32,891 nt of DNA, from the NCBI GenBank assembly GCA_025997155.1, contig BNUF01000009.1, positions 1-32,891 on the forward strand. The letters run 5' to 3'. The DNA is from Clostridia bacterium (GTDB taxonomy: Bacteria; Bacillota; Clostridia; Lachnospirales; WQUN01). A program made the position numbers and the translations under genes. Positions 1 through 6,190 of this stretch are shown here, in pieces. Below the pieces are notes generated by a model. The model made no database searches. It was not told the origin of the DNA and saw only the letters and a list, made by a program, of their open reading frames with translations. Positions within the stretch are counted from its first letter, which is position 1. Every line of letters begins with the position of its first letter.

Positions 1-216
1 TGCTTTTTGCCGCGTCCTAACGTGGATTCGGCGGTTGTTAGGATAACGCCGAAAACGGATTTCCCCCTTGACGCCGAAACGGAAAAGTTTATGTTCGAGT
101 TTGTAAAAGCGGCGTTTGCGACAAGGCGGAAAACTTTGGTAAATTGTATCGCGGCAAAGGGTTTGGCGGAGAAGGACACTCTCCTCGGCGCTCCCTGTCG
201 TCAAAATCGGAAGTAA
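1..216 (+). CDS. ksgA: 16S rRNA dimethyladenosine transferase KsgA/RsmA, 3' fragment
   Basis: KsgA (RsmA) dimethylates two adjacent adenosines in helix 45 of 16S rRNA during 30S maturation. The frame is open from base 1 (C-F-L-P-R-P-N-V-D-S-A-V-V-R-I) and shows the family signature PxPxVDSAVVR followed by FVKAAFATRRKTLVN, the start of the C-terminal helical domain. The gene begins outside the window. Family members normally continue for about 35 residues after the RRKTL helix, ending with a GIDxxxRxExLS-type segment. Here the similarity stops near base 185 and the frame runs into a stop after the unrelated residues GAPCRQNRK. The identity is clear, but the 3' end is missing or replaced: the opposite strand just beyond encodes another protein that is also cut. 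This could be a real deletion or an assembly join. Confidence 0.85.
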   Translation, partial: CFLPRPNVDSAVVRITPKTDFPLDAETEKFMFEFVKAAFATRRKTLVNCIAAKGLAEKDTLLGAPCRQNRK

Positions 217-993
217 ATTCTCCGGCGTGTCGGGCGGGGGGGTACGCAGGACTTTATTCACTTCCTTGATGAGGTTGTAATTTGTCGAAAGCGACACCAC
301 GGTTTCTTTAATAGCCGTCTCGTCCGCGTCTTTTATCGGATAGTACACGTCAACGGGAATCTTAAGCGTCGTGTTCTCGGTGATTTTTTTGAGGGTGGAG
401 GAAAGTTCCGCGCCGCCGTTCACCTTGTACATAGTCTTGACAAGCCCGATATCCTTCACATAGTATTCTTTTTGGTCGTACCCGCTCGCGGTGACGCTGC
501 TTACCTCGAGAGCTTTGTAGTTCCCGAAAGGCAGCGAAATGTCCACGTCCACGCCCGTAACCGTAGCGGTGTCCGTCCCCGAAACGGTCCAGGTTGCGCC
601 AAGCGTCAGCGGTTCTTTGAGAAGTACCATATCCTTTTGCGGCGCGTTCCCCGTCTCGTCCTCGAAATGATACCGCGTCGTGTCGCCGTTAATCAGCACG
701 AGCGTGCCGTTTTCCACCTTAAAAATTTCAGTCTGGCGGTCGTAGTTCTGCGCGGGTTCAAGCCGTCTTTGCAAGGTGTTCTCATGCACAAAAGTATTGA
801 AAATATTGTAGCTTATGAGTGCGTTGCCCTGCCCCTCATACTCATACTCAACGTTTTCTTTGAACGGAAAGTAGGAGTATATCTCGCTTTTCGGCGTTTC
901 TTCCTTTGGCGGCTTTGCCTCCGTCGTATTTTTGCACCCGTACAAATAAAGGGCGAACAATGGTATTATAAGAATCAAGACATATCGTTTCAT
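190..993 (-). CDS. Lipoprotein with C-terminal GerMN-like domain, 3'-truncated
   Basis: This is an unstopped leftward reading frame: ATG at 993-991 behind AGGAG seven bases upstream. It opens MKRYVLILIIPLFALYLYGC, a signal peptide with a lipobox ending LYGC, so it is predicted to be a membrane-anchored lipoprotein. About 170 residues of beta-rich sequence with no recognised family follow (including TLGATWTVSGTDTATVTGVD). Then comes a GerMN-like segment (IPVDVYYP, TAIKETVVSLSTNYNLIKEV, VLRTPPPDTPENLLPILTTG). GerMN domains occur in spore germination GerM and in other cell-envelope proteins. The domain should end with a strand region containing VxVDFS, which is absent. Beyond about base 190 the frame runs antisense through ksgA with no stop to the window edge, so the authentic 3' end is lost. 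It starts 10 bases after rsfS and is probably cotranscribed with it. Confidence 0.7.
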
Positions 994-1003
994 CAAACAT
1001 CTC

Positions 1004-1348
1004 CTAAAATTCAAGAGTCGGCGCGTCCGCCCATATCCGCCGCAAATCATAGAAATCGCGGTCATTGTGGTTGAAAATATGTACGACAATGAACCCGAAA
1101 TCCAACAAATACCAAGCCGAGTTCGCAAAACCCTCGCGGTGTTTTAGCGCAACCCCGAAACCGACGAGCGCGTCCTCGCAAGCGTCCGCGATAGCTCTCA
1201 TCTGCGGAGGACTGCCCGCACTCGTGATTACAAAATAATCCGCGATAATCGAGACTTTATTTATATCCAAAACGGCAGTATCTTTTCCGTGCTTTTCGTC
1301 AATCGCGTTGTAAACCGCCCTAACCGCGTCTGTACCCTCCAAAATCAC
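1004..1348 (-). CDS. rsfS: Ribosomal silencing factor RsfS
   Basis: RsfS (Iojap/YqeL/RsfA family) binds ribosomal protein uL14 and blocks subunit joining when nutrients are low. The product is about 114 residues, the usual size. It shows the family pattern: KGKD-like HGKDTAVLDINKVSIIADYFVITSAGSPPQMRAIAD, then the conserved HREGFANSAWYLLDFGFIVVHIFN and the C-terminal DLRRIWADAP. The GTG at 1348 overlaps the TGA of the upstream nadD-yqeK gene. A TTG two codons later, better spaced from an AGG, is an equally plausible start. The order nadD, yqeK, rsfS is the standard Bacillota arrangement, which supports the assignment. Confidence 0.93.
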   Translation of the reverse strand: MILEGTDAVRAVYNAIDEKHGKDTAVLDINKVSIIADYFVITSAGSPPQMRAIADACEDALVGFGVALKHREGFANSAWYLLDFGFIVVHIFNHNDRDFYDLRRIWADAPTLEF

Positions 1349-2529
1349 ACCTGCTTTTCTAAATCTTCCAGAGCCTCAAGACTGATAGGAAGTATTTTTC
1401 TGTTCTTTTCGTTATTTATGGTGATTGTCGATTTTATCCCCCGAATGGTCGCTTTTTCCAGACTTACATACGCCAGCTTGCGGATTTCGTCGATTCCCTC
1501 ATACGGCTCGCGGAATTTGTCAATACAATCCGCGACATAAATAATCTTGTCAAGAAGTGTCATACCCGCCCGCCCTGTCGTGTGGCAGGCGATAGCGTCC
1601 AAAATTTCCCTGTCGTCTATCTTAAGTTCAATTTCCGCGATTTTTTCCGCAATAAAAGAATGTGTAAGGTCAATTTGTTCGCGTAAAATTTCGTCCAGTT
1701 TGATACCGTATTTTTCGCAAGCGTCAATCTTCTCGTCCGCCGGCAAATCCTTCGCGCAGTCGTGCAAAACGGCGGCAATCCGCGCCTTGCGAATATCCGC
1801 GCCGTAATGCCGCGCCAAACTTTCGGCTTCGTCACAGACTCCCAGCGTGTGTATAAATCGGCGTTCGCTAAGGCGTCCCTGTACATATTTTTTAAGTTCG
1901 TCAAGTGTACGCGGACAGGGTTTGTAAATATTTCCCATATACGCCTCAACTTCGGGCGGTAACATATATTTCACAAACTTGTTATCTTTTATTCTATTCT
2001 TAATATCCGTTGACGAAATGTCAAAAGGAGGCGTCTTGACAAAAATTACGCGTCCTTCCAAATCTCTGGGTACAGATATTTTCGCGCTATTTGGACGCGG
2101 CACAACCACAAAGACGCACATTTGCCCAATCTTCTTGAAATCCTTCCACGTCTGAACCAACGGCAGCGTGTCCGCTCCGATTATAAAGAAAAGTTCCGCG
2201 TCCTTCGCCATATATTCCCTGATTTTGGAAACGGTGTCGACGGTATACGAAACCCGCGGATTGTCGATTTCTATCCGCGACACCTTGAAATACTTAACGT
2301 CCTCTGTCGCCAGCGACACCATATGAAAACGCTCGTCCGCGCTCGCCGTAATCCGCCCCTTGTGCGGCGGCGTTCCCGTCGGGATAAACAAAACGCGGCA
2401 CAACCCCAGACTCTCATACGCCGACTGTGCCGCCGCCAAATGCCCGTAATGCACGGGGTCGAACGTTCCGCCGACGATACCCACTTTTTTATGACGCGAC
2501 AATCTTTCCAAGCTATAATCTTTAAACAT
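1345..2529 (-). CDS. nadD-yqeK: Fused nicotinate-nucleotide adenylyltransferase (NadD) and HD-domain YqeK
   Basis: Residues 1-200 are NadD, which adenylates nicotinate mononucleotide in NAD synthesis: GGTFDPVHYGHL carries the nucleotidyltransferase (H/T)xGH motif and ISSTDIKNRI is the family ISSTxIR motif. After a short linker (CPRTLDELKKYVQGRL), residues from about 212 onward are YqeK, an HD-domain phosphohydrolase of the symmetrical Ap4A hydrolase family, with RFIHTLGVCDEAESLARHYG, the HD pair in AAVLHDCAKD, and HTTGRAGMTLLDKIIYVADCID. In most Bacillota these are two adjacent genes, so this is a fusion of neighbours. I choose ATG 2529, preceded by AGAGG, over ATG 2556, which has no ribosome binding site. 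The gene is translationally coupled to rsfS. Confidence 0.92.
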   Translation of the reverse strand: MFKDYSLERLSRHKKVGIVGGTFDPVHYGHLAAAQSAYESLGLCRVLFIPTGTPPHKGRITASADERFHMVSLATEDVKYFKVSRIEIDNPRVSYTVDTVSKIREYMAKDAELFFIIGADTLPLVQTWKDFKKIGQMCVFVVVPRPNSAKISVPRDLEGRVIFVKTPPFDISSTDIKNRIKDNKFVKYMLPPEVEAYMGNIYKPCPRTLDELKKYVQGRLSERRFIHTLGVCDEAESLARHYGADIRKARIAAVLHDCAKDLPADEKIDACEKYGIKLDEILREQIDLTHSFIAEKIAEIELKIDDREILDAIACHTTGRAGMTLLDKIIYVADCIDKFREPYEGIDEIRKLAYVSLEKATIRGIKSTITINNEKNRKILPISLEALEDLEKQV

Positions 2530-2585
2530 ATCAACCTCTATCCGACTTTTTACCATTATAAATTATTTTCCAACAATTTTCAATA

Positions 2586-3083
2586 CTAAAAAGCGGGAAC
2601 AAGCTGAAAAAGTTTATTTCCCGAATCTGAATCAACAAGCCCTTTTTGCTCCATCAAATCCCCAATCGCCGTCACCGCGACATTTTGTATGTCTTTATCC
2701 GTTTTTAGTACGCGCTGTTTTACCATATTCTTATAGTATCTTAATTTTTCATCGTCAAGTTCCGTTTCCGTCGTCGAGATACTAACCGTTGCGGTAGTCC
2801 CCGAAATAATCACGCTCGCCTTGTCGATTCCGTCAATCTCCGTGACGGCTTCCGACAACTTCTCCGCCCGCCGCCCGCTCTGTTCGTTATCCAGAGAAAA
2901 CTCCCCGCCGTGCCTTTCGTGAAACTCTTTCGCGTCAAACATTTTAGCTTTATACGTCTTGCTCGTCCCGTCCGCCAATTTATAATTTGTCGCCCTGTTA
3001 AGGTCGTTAGCAATCGGCGGTTTCTCCGCACACGCCGTCAACAAAAAAACCAAACCAACAGCACATAAAAACCGAATCCTCAT
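2586..3083 (-). CDS. YhcN/YlaJ-family sporulation lipoprotein
   Basis: A 165-residue protein beginning with the lipoprotein signal MRIRFLCAVGLVFLLTAC (lipobox LTAC). The C-terminal two thirds has the YhcN/YlaJ arrangement: AEKLSEAVTEIDGIDKASVIISGTTATVSI, a secretin-like alpha-beta fold unit, then a helix (YKNMVKQRVLKTDKDIQNVAVTA). In Bacillus, members of this family are spore coat or spore membrane lipoproteins that affect germination or outgrowth. The start has an ideal ribosome binding site, AAGGAGGT, eight bases upstream. It lies between yifB and nadD-yqeK on the same strand, but its 62-base upstream gap allows its own promoter, and I saw no convincing forespore promoter there. The function in this organism is inferred from the family only. 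Confidence 0.8.
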   Translation of the reverse strand: MRIRFLCAVGLVFLLTACAEKPPIANDLNRATNYKLADGTSKTYKAKMFDAKEFHERHGGEFSLDNEQSGRRAEKLSEAVTEIDGIDKASVIISGTTATVSISTTETELDDEKLRYYKNMVKQRVLKTDKDIQNVAVTAIGDLMEQKGLVDSDSGNKLFQLVPAF

Positions 3084-3145
3084 AAAATTACCTCCTTATA
3101 GTAATATTATGAGGTATCCCGTTCTTTTTAATTATGCAATATTTG

Positions 3146-4672
3146 TCAAATCATTCTGTCGAGCTCCCGATATGAAATCGCCTCCGCCACGTGCTGTGAC
3201 AACACCCCGCCGCTCCCGTCAAGGTCGGCAATCGTCCGCGCCACCCTAAGCACCTTATGGTGCGCCCGCACGCTCAGCCCCAAACTCTCGAACGCGTTTT
3301 TGAGAAGTGTCTTGCCCGCCTCGTCAAGTTTGCAATACAAATTGACCTGTCTTGCGTCTAACTCCGCGTTACACTTAATCCCCTCGTTCGCGTACCTCTC
3401 AAGCTGCAATCTCCTGCACCTCACCACGCGTTCCTTAACCGCGGGGGAACTCTCCGCCCCTTTGTCCGCGTCCCCCGTGATTTCCTCATACTTCACCGCG
3501 TCAATGTCAATCTGTACGTCTATCCTGTCAAGCAAAGGGCCTGAAACCTTCCGCTGATACTTAGCCACAACCCCCGACGAGCAGACACATTTGTCAGAAT
3601 ACCCATAGTACCCGCAAGGACAGGGGTTCATCGCGGCGACAAGCATAAAATCGGAAGGATATGTGACAGTCGCCTTCGCCCGCGAAATCACGACTTTCCC
3701 CTCTTCCACAGGCTGCCGCAACGCCTCAAGCGCGTCACGCCGAAACTCGGGCAGCTCGTCCAAAAAAAGCACACCCTTGTGCGCGAAACTGATTTCCCCG
3801 GGCGACCCGTTTCTCCCGCCGCCCGTCAATGCCGACGATGAGGTGGAATGATGCGGACTCCGAAACGGCCGCCGCCGCACAAGCGAATCCCCGCCCAAAA
3901 TCCCCGCAATGCTATGTATTTTCGTGACTTCCATAATTTCGTCAAAATCAAGCGGCGGCAACACCGACGGAATCCGCTTCGCAAGCATAGTTTTCCCCGA
4001 GCCGGGAGGACCCACCATAATAAGGTTATGCCCGCCCGCCGCACACACCTCAATTGCGCGTTTCGCGGTAACCTGCCCCCGCACGTCCGCAAAATCCAGA
4101 GTCTGCGGACATGCGGCAACATTCCCAAAAGTTTCCTTGTCAATATGCACAGGCTCGCGGTTTTTCTTAAGCAACGCGTCTATCATATCGCTAAGATTCT
4201 TCACGCCATATACGTCAAGTCCGTCAACCAAAGCCGCCTCTTCGGCGTTCTCGCACGACACAAAACAAGCTCTGACCCCATAGGAAACCGCCGAATGAGC
4301 CATAGGCAAAACCCCGCGAACAGGCTTTATCTCCCCGTCAAGCGACAACTCCCCGACGAACATTGCGTCCGTGATATGCTCCAAACGCAGTAACCCCATA
4401 TTAACGAGTATCCCGACCGCAATCGGCAAATCAAAAGACGCACCCTCCTTTTTCGTCCCGGCGGGAGCTAGATTTATCGTGATGCGGCGCAAAGGAAACT
4501 CAAGCCCCGAATTTTTGATTGCGGCGCGAACGCGTTCTTTTGCCTCTTTCACCGACGAATCGGGCAACCCCACAATGTCAAAAGTCGGAACGCCAGGGGA
4601 GAGACAAACCTCAACCGTGACGGGATATCCCGAAATCCCCAAAACCGCGTTACTGCCTACTTTCGCGACCAT
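3146..4672 (-). CDS. yifB: YifB/ComM-family Mg-chelatase-like AAA+ ATPase
   Basis: 508 residues, full length for the family. The N-terminal Lon-substrate-like fold starts VAKVGSNAVLGISGYPVTVEV and includes FDIVGLPDSSVKEAKERVRAAIKNSG. The AAA+ core follows with Walker A GPPGSGKTML, Walker B GVLFLDELPEF, and the zinc-binding CPCGYYG-KCVCSS insert. The C-terminal Mg-chelatase domain has RVARTIADLDG. ComM-type members act as branch-migration helicases during natural transformation in Gram-negatives; the role in Firmicutes is less certain. It starts two bases after the smpB stop, so the two genes are almost certainly cotranscribed. Confidence 0.93.
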   Translation of the reverse strand: MVAKVGSNAVLGISGYPVTVEVCLSPGVPTFDIVGLPDSSVKEAKERVRAAIKNSGLEFPLRRITINLAPAGTKKEGASFDLPIAVGILVNMGLLRLEHITDAMFVGELSLDGEIKPVRGVLPMAHSAVSYGVRACFVSCENAEEAALVDGLDVYGVKNLSDMIDALLKKNREPVHIDKETFGNVAACPQTLDFADVRGQVTAKRAIEVCAAGGHNLIMVGPPGSGKTMLAKRIPSVLPPLDFDEIMEVTKIHSIAGILGGDSLVRRRPFRSPHHSTSSSALTGGGRNGSPGEISFAHKGVLFLDELPEFRRDALEALRQPVEEGKVVISRAKATVTYPSDFMLVAAMNPCPCGYYGYSDKCVCSSGVVAKYQRKVSGPLLDRIDVQIDIDAVKYEEITGDADKGAESSPAVKERVVRCRRLQLERYANEGIKCNAELDARQVNLYCKLDEAGKTLLKNAFESLGLSVRAHHKVLRVARTIADLDGSGGVLSQHVAEAISYRELDRMI

Positions 4673-4674
4673 GC

Positions 4675-5145
4675 CTAAAACCTTCCGCTCCGAAACTCTC
4701 TTTCGGCTTCTCTTTGCTGCGTCTTCTTTGCCATCGCGTCGCGCTTGTCATACTGTTTCTTGCCTTTCGCAATCGCCACGTCTATTTTTACCTTGCTCCC
4801 CGAAAAATATACCTTCACGGGTACAACCGTCATTCCGTCGCGTGTGACTGCGCCAATCAGTTTCCCTATCTCGTACTTGTGCAAAAGCAACCGCCGATTC
4901 CGCAAAGGGTCTTTGTTAAAAATATTCCCCTGCTCATACGGGCTTACGTGCATATTAAAAATAAACGCTTCTCCTTTGATAAATTTCACATAACTGTCTT
5001 TCAGGTTGCATTTGCCCTGCCGCAAAGACTTTACCTCCGTGCCGCAAAGTTCAATCCCCGCCTGAAAAGTCTCCAGCAAAAAATAATCAAATTGTGCCTT
5101 TTTATTTTGCGAGATTAGCCGAAAAGTATTCTTTTTATCTTCCAA
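4675..5145 (-). CDS. smpB: SsrA-binding protein SmpB
   Basis: SmpB binds tmRNA and delivers it to stalled ribosomes for trans-translation. The 156-residue protein has the family hallmarks: LISQNKKAQFDYFLLETFQAGIELCGTEVKSLR, KDSYVKFIKGEAFIFNMHVSPY, RRLLLHKYEI, and a basic C-terminal tail (KGKKQYDKRDAMAKK). The start is TTG at 5145; the upstream in-frame region has a stop two codons earlier, so there is little alternative. No ATG start or close ribosome binding site is visible, suggesting modest translation. tmRNA itself, often next to smpB, was not found in the window. Confidence 0.95.
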   Translation of the reverse strand: MEDKKNTFRLISQNKKAQFDYFLLETFQAGIELCGTEVKSLRQGKCNLKDSYVKFIKGEAFIFNMHVSPYEQGNIFNKDPLRNRRLLLHKYEIGKLIGAVTRDGMTVVPVKVYFSGSKVKIDVAIAKGKKQYDKRDAMAKKTQQREAEREFRSGRF

Positions 5146-5244
5146 AATATATCACATACCTACCTAAAGTTCAATCTTCATAATGTCCTTTACACAACCA
5201 AAACGCTACACTACACTAATTTATGATAAGCCTTTTTAGGTATA

Positions 5245-5273
5245 CTGTCAATAGGCATTTTTTATGTTGTCGG
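5245..5273 (+). promoter_or_regulatory. Degenerate promoter of first small hydrophobic ORF
   Basis: Aligning this position with the intact promoter of the second copy gives CTGTCA (5245-5250), 17 bases, then TGTCGG (5268-5273) where the second copy has TATAAT. The -10 element is therefore lost, and the first copy may be poorly transcribed or depend on an upstream start (a TATACT lies at 5241-5246). This is inferred by comparison between the copies. Confidence 0.4.
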
Positions 5274-5306
5274 TGTAAGGGTGCGTATGGCGGTCGGTTT
5301 TTTAAG

Positions 5307-5321
5307 CCCCCTGATTGGGGG
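5307..5321 (+). promoter_or_regulatory. Hairpin covering the ribosome binding site, copy 1
   Basis: CCCCC, loop TGATT, GGGGG. The 3' arm is the Shine-Dalgarno-like GGGGGTGA seven bases before the ATG at 5329, so the stem would hide the ribosome binding site. It is identical in copy 2 (5674-5688). Sequestered initiation sites are common in type I toxin mRNAs. Confidence 0.7.
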
Positions 5322-5328
5322 TGAACCT

Positions 5329-5418
5329 ATGAGATATGATAAACTTATTGAGATTGGTATATTTTTACAAATGTACTACTATCAAATAGTTTTGATTGCG
5401 TCCTCTCTAATAAAATAA
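5329..5418 (+). CDS. 29-residue hydrophobic peptide, putative type I toxin, copy 1
   Basis: The peptide starts MRYDKLIEIGIFLQ and ends with a hydrophobic segment through IVLIASSLIK. It has a single potential membrane helix with charged residues at both ends, as in membrane-active type I toxins and holin-like toxins. I do not recognise it as a named family. Translation is supported by GGGGGTGA upstream of the ATG and by an exact second copy of the ORF. The stop codon lies inside the left arm of the terminator stem, so the convergent antisense RNA would overlap the 3' end of the mRNA, as in txpA/RatA. Its promoter looks decayed at the -10. Toxicity is inference from size, hydrophobicity and architecture. 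Confidence 0.6.
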   Translation: MRYDKLIEIGIFLQMYYYQIVLIASSLIK

Positions 5419-5450
5419 CCGCCCCACTCTCCAAAGTCGGCGGTTATTTT
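5414..5450. terminator. Bidirectional terminator, copy 1
   Basis: Ten-base-pair stem AATAACCGCC (5414-5423) with GGCGGTTATT (5439-5448). A T-run follows on the right, and an ATTTTATT stretch follows when read leftward. It should end both the small-ORF mRNA and the antisense RNA, giving a 3'-3' overlap. Confidence 0.75.
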
Positions 5451-5510
5451 TAACTAACGTACTTAAATATAGTGGGGTTTTAAGAGCCGAGAGTTTCAGT
5501 GCCTACGCAC
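5414..5510 (-). ncRNA. Putative antisense (antitoxin) RNA, copy 1
   Basis: A leftward promoter at 5545-5517 would start transcription near 5510. The RNA would run about 97 bases, through a conserved body (GTGCGTAGGCACTGAAACTC, in which GTGC and GCAC can pair), and end at the stem GGCGGTTATT/AATAACCGCC, which overlaps the stop codon of the small ORF. The body sequence is kept in all three copies, which argues for a function in the RNA itself. The start and end are predicted, not observed. Confidence 0.6.
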
Positions 5511-5516
5511 ATACAT

Positions 5517-5545
5517 ATTGTAACTCAAATATCATAAAAAAGCAA
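5517..5545 (-). promoter_or_regulatory. Sigma-A promoter of antisense RNA, copy 1
   Basis: Read leftward: TTGCTT (5545-5540), 17 bases, TACAAT (5522-5517). The spacing is optimal and the element is conserved in all three repeat copies. Confidence 0.75.
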
Positions 5546-5612
5546 GAGGAAATTTTTTAGGGTGTGGCATTGCCGAATTGGCAGGCGCACCTTTTTTTAA
5601 CCTCGTTTTCTG

Positions 5613-5641
5613 TTGTCAATTTAGGGTTTTTGTATTATAAT
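5613..5641 (+). promoter_or_regulatory. Sigma-A promoter of small ORF, copy 2
   Basis: TTGTCA (5613-5618), 17 bases, TATAAT (5636-5641), directly before the conserved leader gtaagggtgcg. Predicted start near 5648, giving a leader of about 48 bases with the hairpin at 5674-5688. Confidence 0.8.
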
Positions 5642-5673
5642 GTAAGGGTGCGTATGGCGGTCGGTTTTTTAAG

Positions 5674-5688
5674 CCCCCTGATTGGGGG
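5674..5688 (+). promoter_or_regulatory. Hairpin covering the ribosome binding site, copy 2
   Basis: CCCCC-TGATT-GGGGG. The right arm is part of the ribosome binding site of the ORF starting at 5696. Identical in sequence and position to copy 1. Confidence 0.7.
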
Positions 5689-5695
5689 TGAACCT

Positions 5696-5785
5696 ATGAG
5701 ATATGATAAACTTATTGAGATTGGTATATTTTTACAAATGTACTACTATCAAATAGTTTTGATTGCGTCCTCTCTAATAAAATAA
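5696..5785 (+). CDS. 29-residue hydrophobic peptide, putative type I toxin, copy 2
   Basis: It has the same peptide sequence as the ORF at 5329-5418 (MRYDKLIEIGIF...), with identical leader and ribosome binding site. A longer in-frame ORF from 5564 exists, but that extension would run through the promoter, so the ATG at 5696 is the sensible start. Unlike copy 1 it has a near-consensus promoter and is likely the active copy. The stop codon again lies in the terminator stem (5781-5790), which a leftward RNA also uses. The role as a membrane-acting toxin is inferred; it could instead be a small signalling or regulatory membrane peptide. Confidence 0.62.
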   Translation: MRYDKLIEIGIFLQMYYYQIVLIASSLIK

Positions 5786-5817
5786 CCGCCCCACTGTGAG
5801 AAGACGGCGGTTATTTT
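5781..5817. terminator. Bidirectional terminator, copy 2
   Basis: AATAACCGCC (5781-5790) pairs with GGCGGTTATT (5806-5815). T-run to the right. The left arm contains the stop codon of the small ORF. Confidence 0.75.
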
Positions 5818-5876
5818 TAACTATCGTTAAATATCTAGCGGGGCTTTAAGAGCCGAGAGTTTCAGTGCCTACGCAC
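5781..5876 (-). ncRNA. Putative antisense (antitoxin) RNA, copy 2
   Basis: Leftward promoter TTGCTT (5911-5906), 17 bases, TACAAT (5888-5883). The predicted transcript of about 96 bases carries the same conserved body as copy 1 and ends at the stem 5781-5790/5806-5815 shared with the small-ORF mRNA. The loop and the segment between body and terminator have diverged from copy 1, which could make the two antitoxins partly specific. Confidence 0.6.
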
Positions 5877-5882
5877 ATACAT

Positions 5883-5911
5883 ATTGTAACTCAAATATCA
5901 TAAAAAAGCAA
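5883..5911 (-). promoter_or_regulatory. Sigma-A promoter of antisense RNA, copy 2
   Basis: TTGCTT (5911-5906), 17-base spacer, TACAAT (5888-5883), leftward; same as copy 1. Confidence 0.75.
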
Positions 5912-5960
5912 GAGGCAATTTTTTAGGGTGTGGCATTGCCGAGTTGGCAGCCGTACCTAA

Positions 5961-6059
5961 AACAACCGCCCCAACTCTGACAAAGTCGGCGGTTATTTAA
6001 TGACCAAAAAACTTAATATGGCGGAGCTTTAAGAGCCGAGAGTTTCAGTGCCAACGCAC
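5961..6059 (-). ncRNA. Putative orphan antisense RNA, copy 3
   Basis: This is the third copy of the conserved leftward RNA body (ccaacgcac instead of cctacgcac on the plus strand) with its own promoter and an AACAACCGCC/GGCGGTTATT stem. No small hydrophobic ORF follows, so it has no cognate toxin. Predicted length about 99 bases. It could act on the other two mRNAs as a stand-alone antitoxin, or be a remnant of a lost module. Confidence 0.5.
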
Positions 6060-6065
6060 ATACAT

Positions 6066-6094
6066 ATTATAACTCAAATATCCTAAAAAAGCAA
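6066..6094 (-). promoter_or_regulatory. Sigma-A promoter of orphan antisense RNA, copy 3
   Basis: TTGCTT (6094-6089), 17 bases, TATAAT (6071-6066). The -10 is a full consensus here, where the other two copies have TACAAT, so this should be the strongest of the three. Confidence 0.75.
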
Positions 6095-6125
6095 GAGGAA
6101 ATTTTTTGTTTCAGGGGGCGGCGTT

Positions 6126-6154
6126 GCAAAATAAAAGCCACTCCGAAGAGTGAC
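6126..6154 (-). terminator. Terminator of the pilin-like gene
   Basis: Read leftward: GTCACTC-TTCG-GAGTGGC, a seven-pair stem with a UUCG tetraloop, followed by TTTTATTTT. It lies 37 bases past the stop of the gene at 6191-6625. Confidence 0.75.
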
Positions 6155-6190
6155 CCCTATTCCTAGCGTTTCCCAATATTGATGGAAAAA

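Larger units (their letters stand above)
5280..6110. repeat. Tandem repeat array of a small-ORF plus antisense-RNA module (two full copies, one partial)
   Basis: Two near-identical units are offset by 367 bases (5329 to 5696). Each has a leader starting taagggtgcgtatggcgg, a hairpin over the ribosome binding site, a 29-codon ORF, a bidirectional terminator, and a leftward promoter with a conserved RNA body. The unit ends with a TGTGGCATTGCCGA-TTGGCAG element (about 5559-5592 and 5925-5958). The third unit, from about 5958, keeps only the terminator and leftward RNA. No other gene lies in 5146-6190. The layout resembles type I toxin-antitoxin loci such as txpA/RatA. Confidence 0.85.

Noticed and set aside
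472..1074. Rightward ORF of 200 codons
   Set aside because: It is antisense to the lipoprotein gene on the other strand, which has a lipobox signal, a good ribosome binding site and a GerMN-like segment. The ORF has no ribosome binding site or recognisable motif.
5143..5171. TTGAAC-N17-TATATT as smpB promoter
   Set aside because: Transcription would begin at or inside the TTG start codon, leaving no leader. It may be chance; the true promoter is not clear.
5559..5592. tRNA-like GCCGAATTGGCAGGCGCACC segment, repeated at 5925-5958
   Set aside because: It resembles a leucine tRNA D-arm, but no anticodon arm, T-arm or acceptor partner follows. It is better read as a boundary element of the tandem repeat.
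5146..6190. tmRNA gene near smpB
   Set aside because: I looked for the alanyl acceptor ends and the tag-coding stretch. None is visible; the region is fully accounted for by the repeat array.
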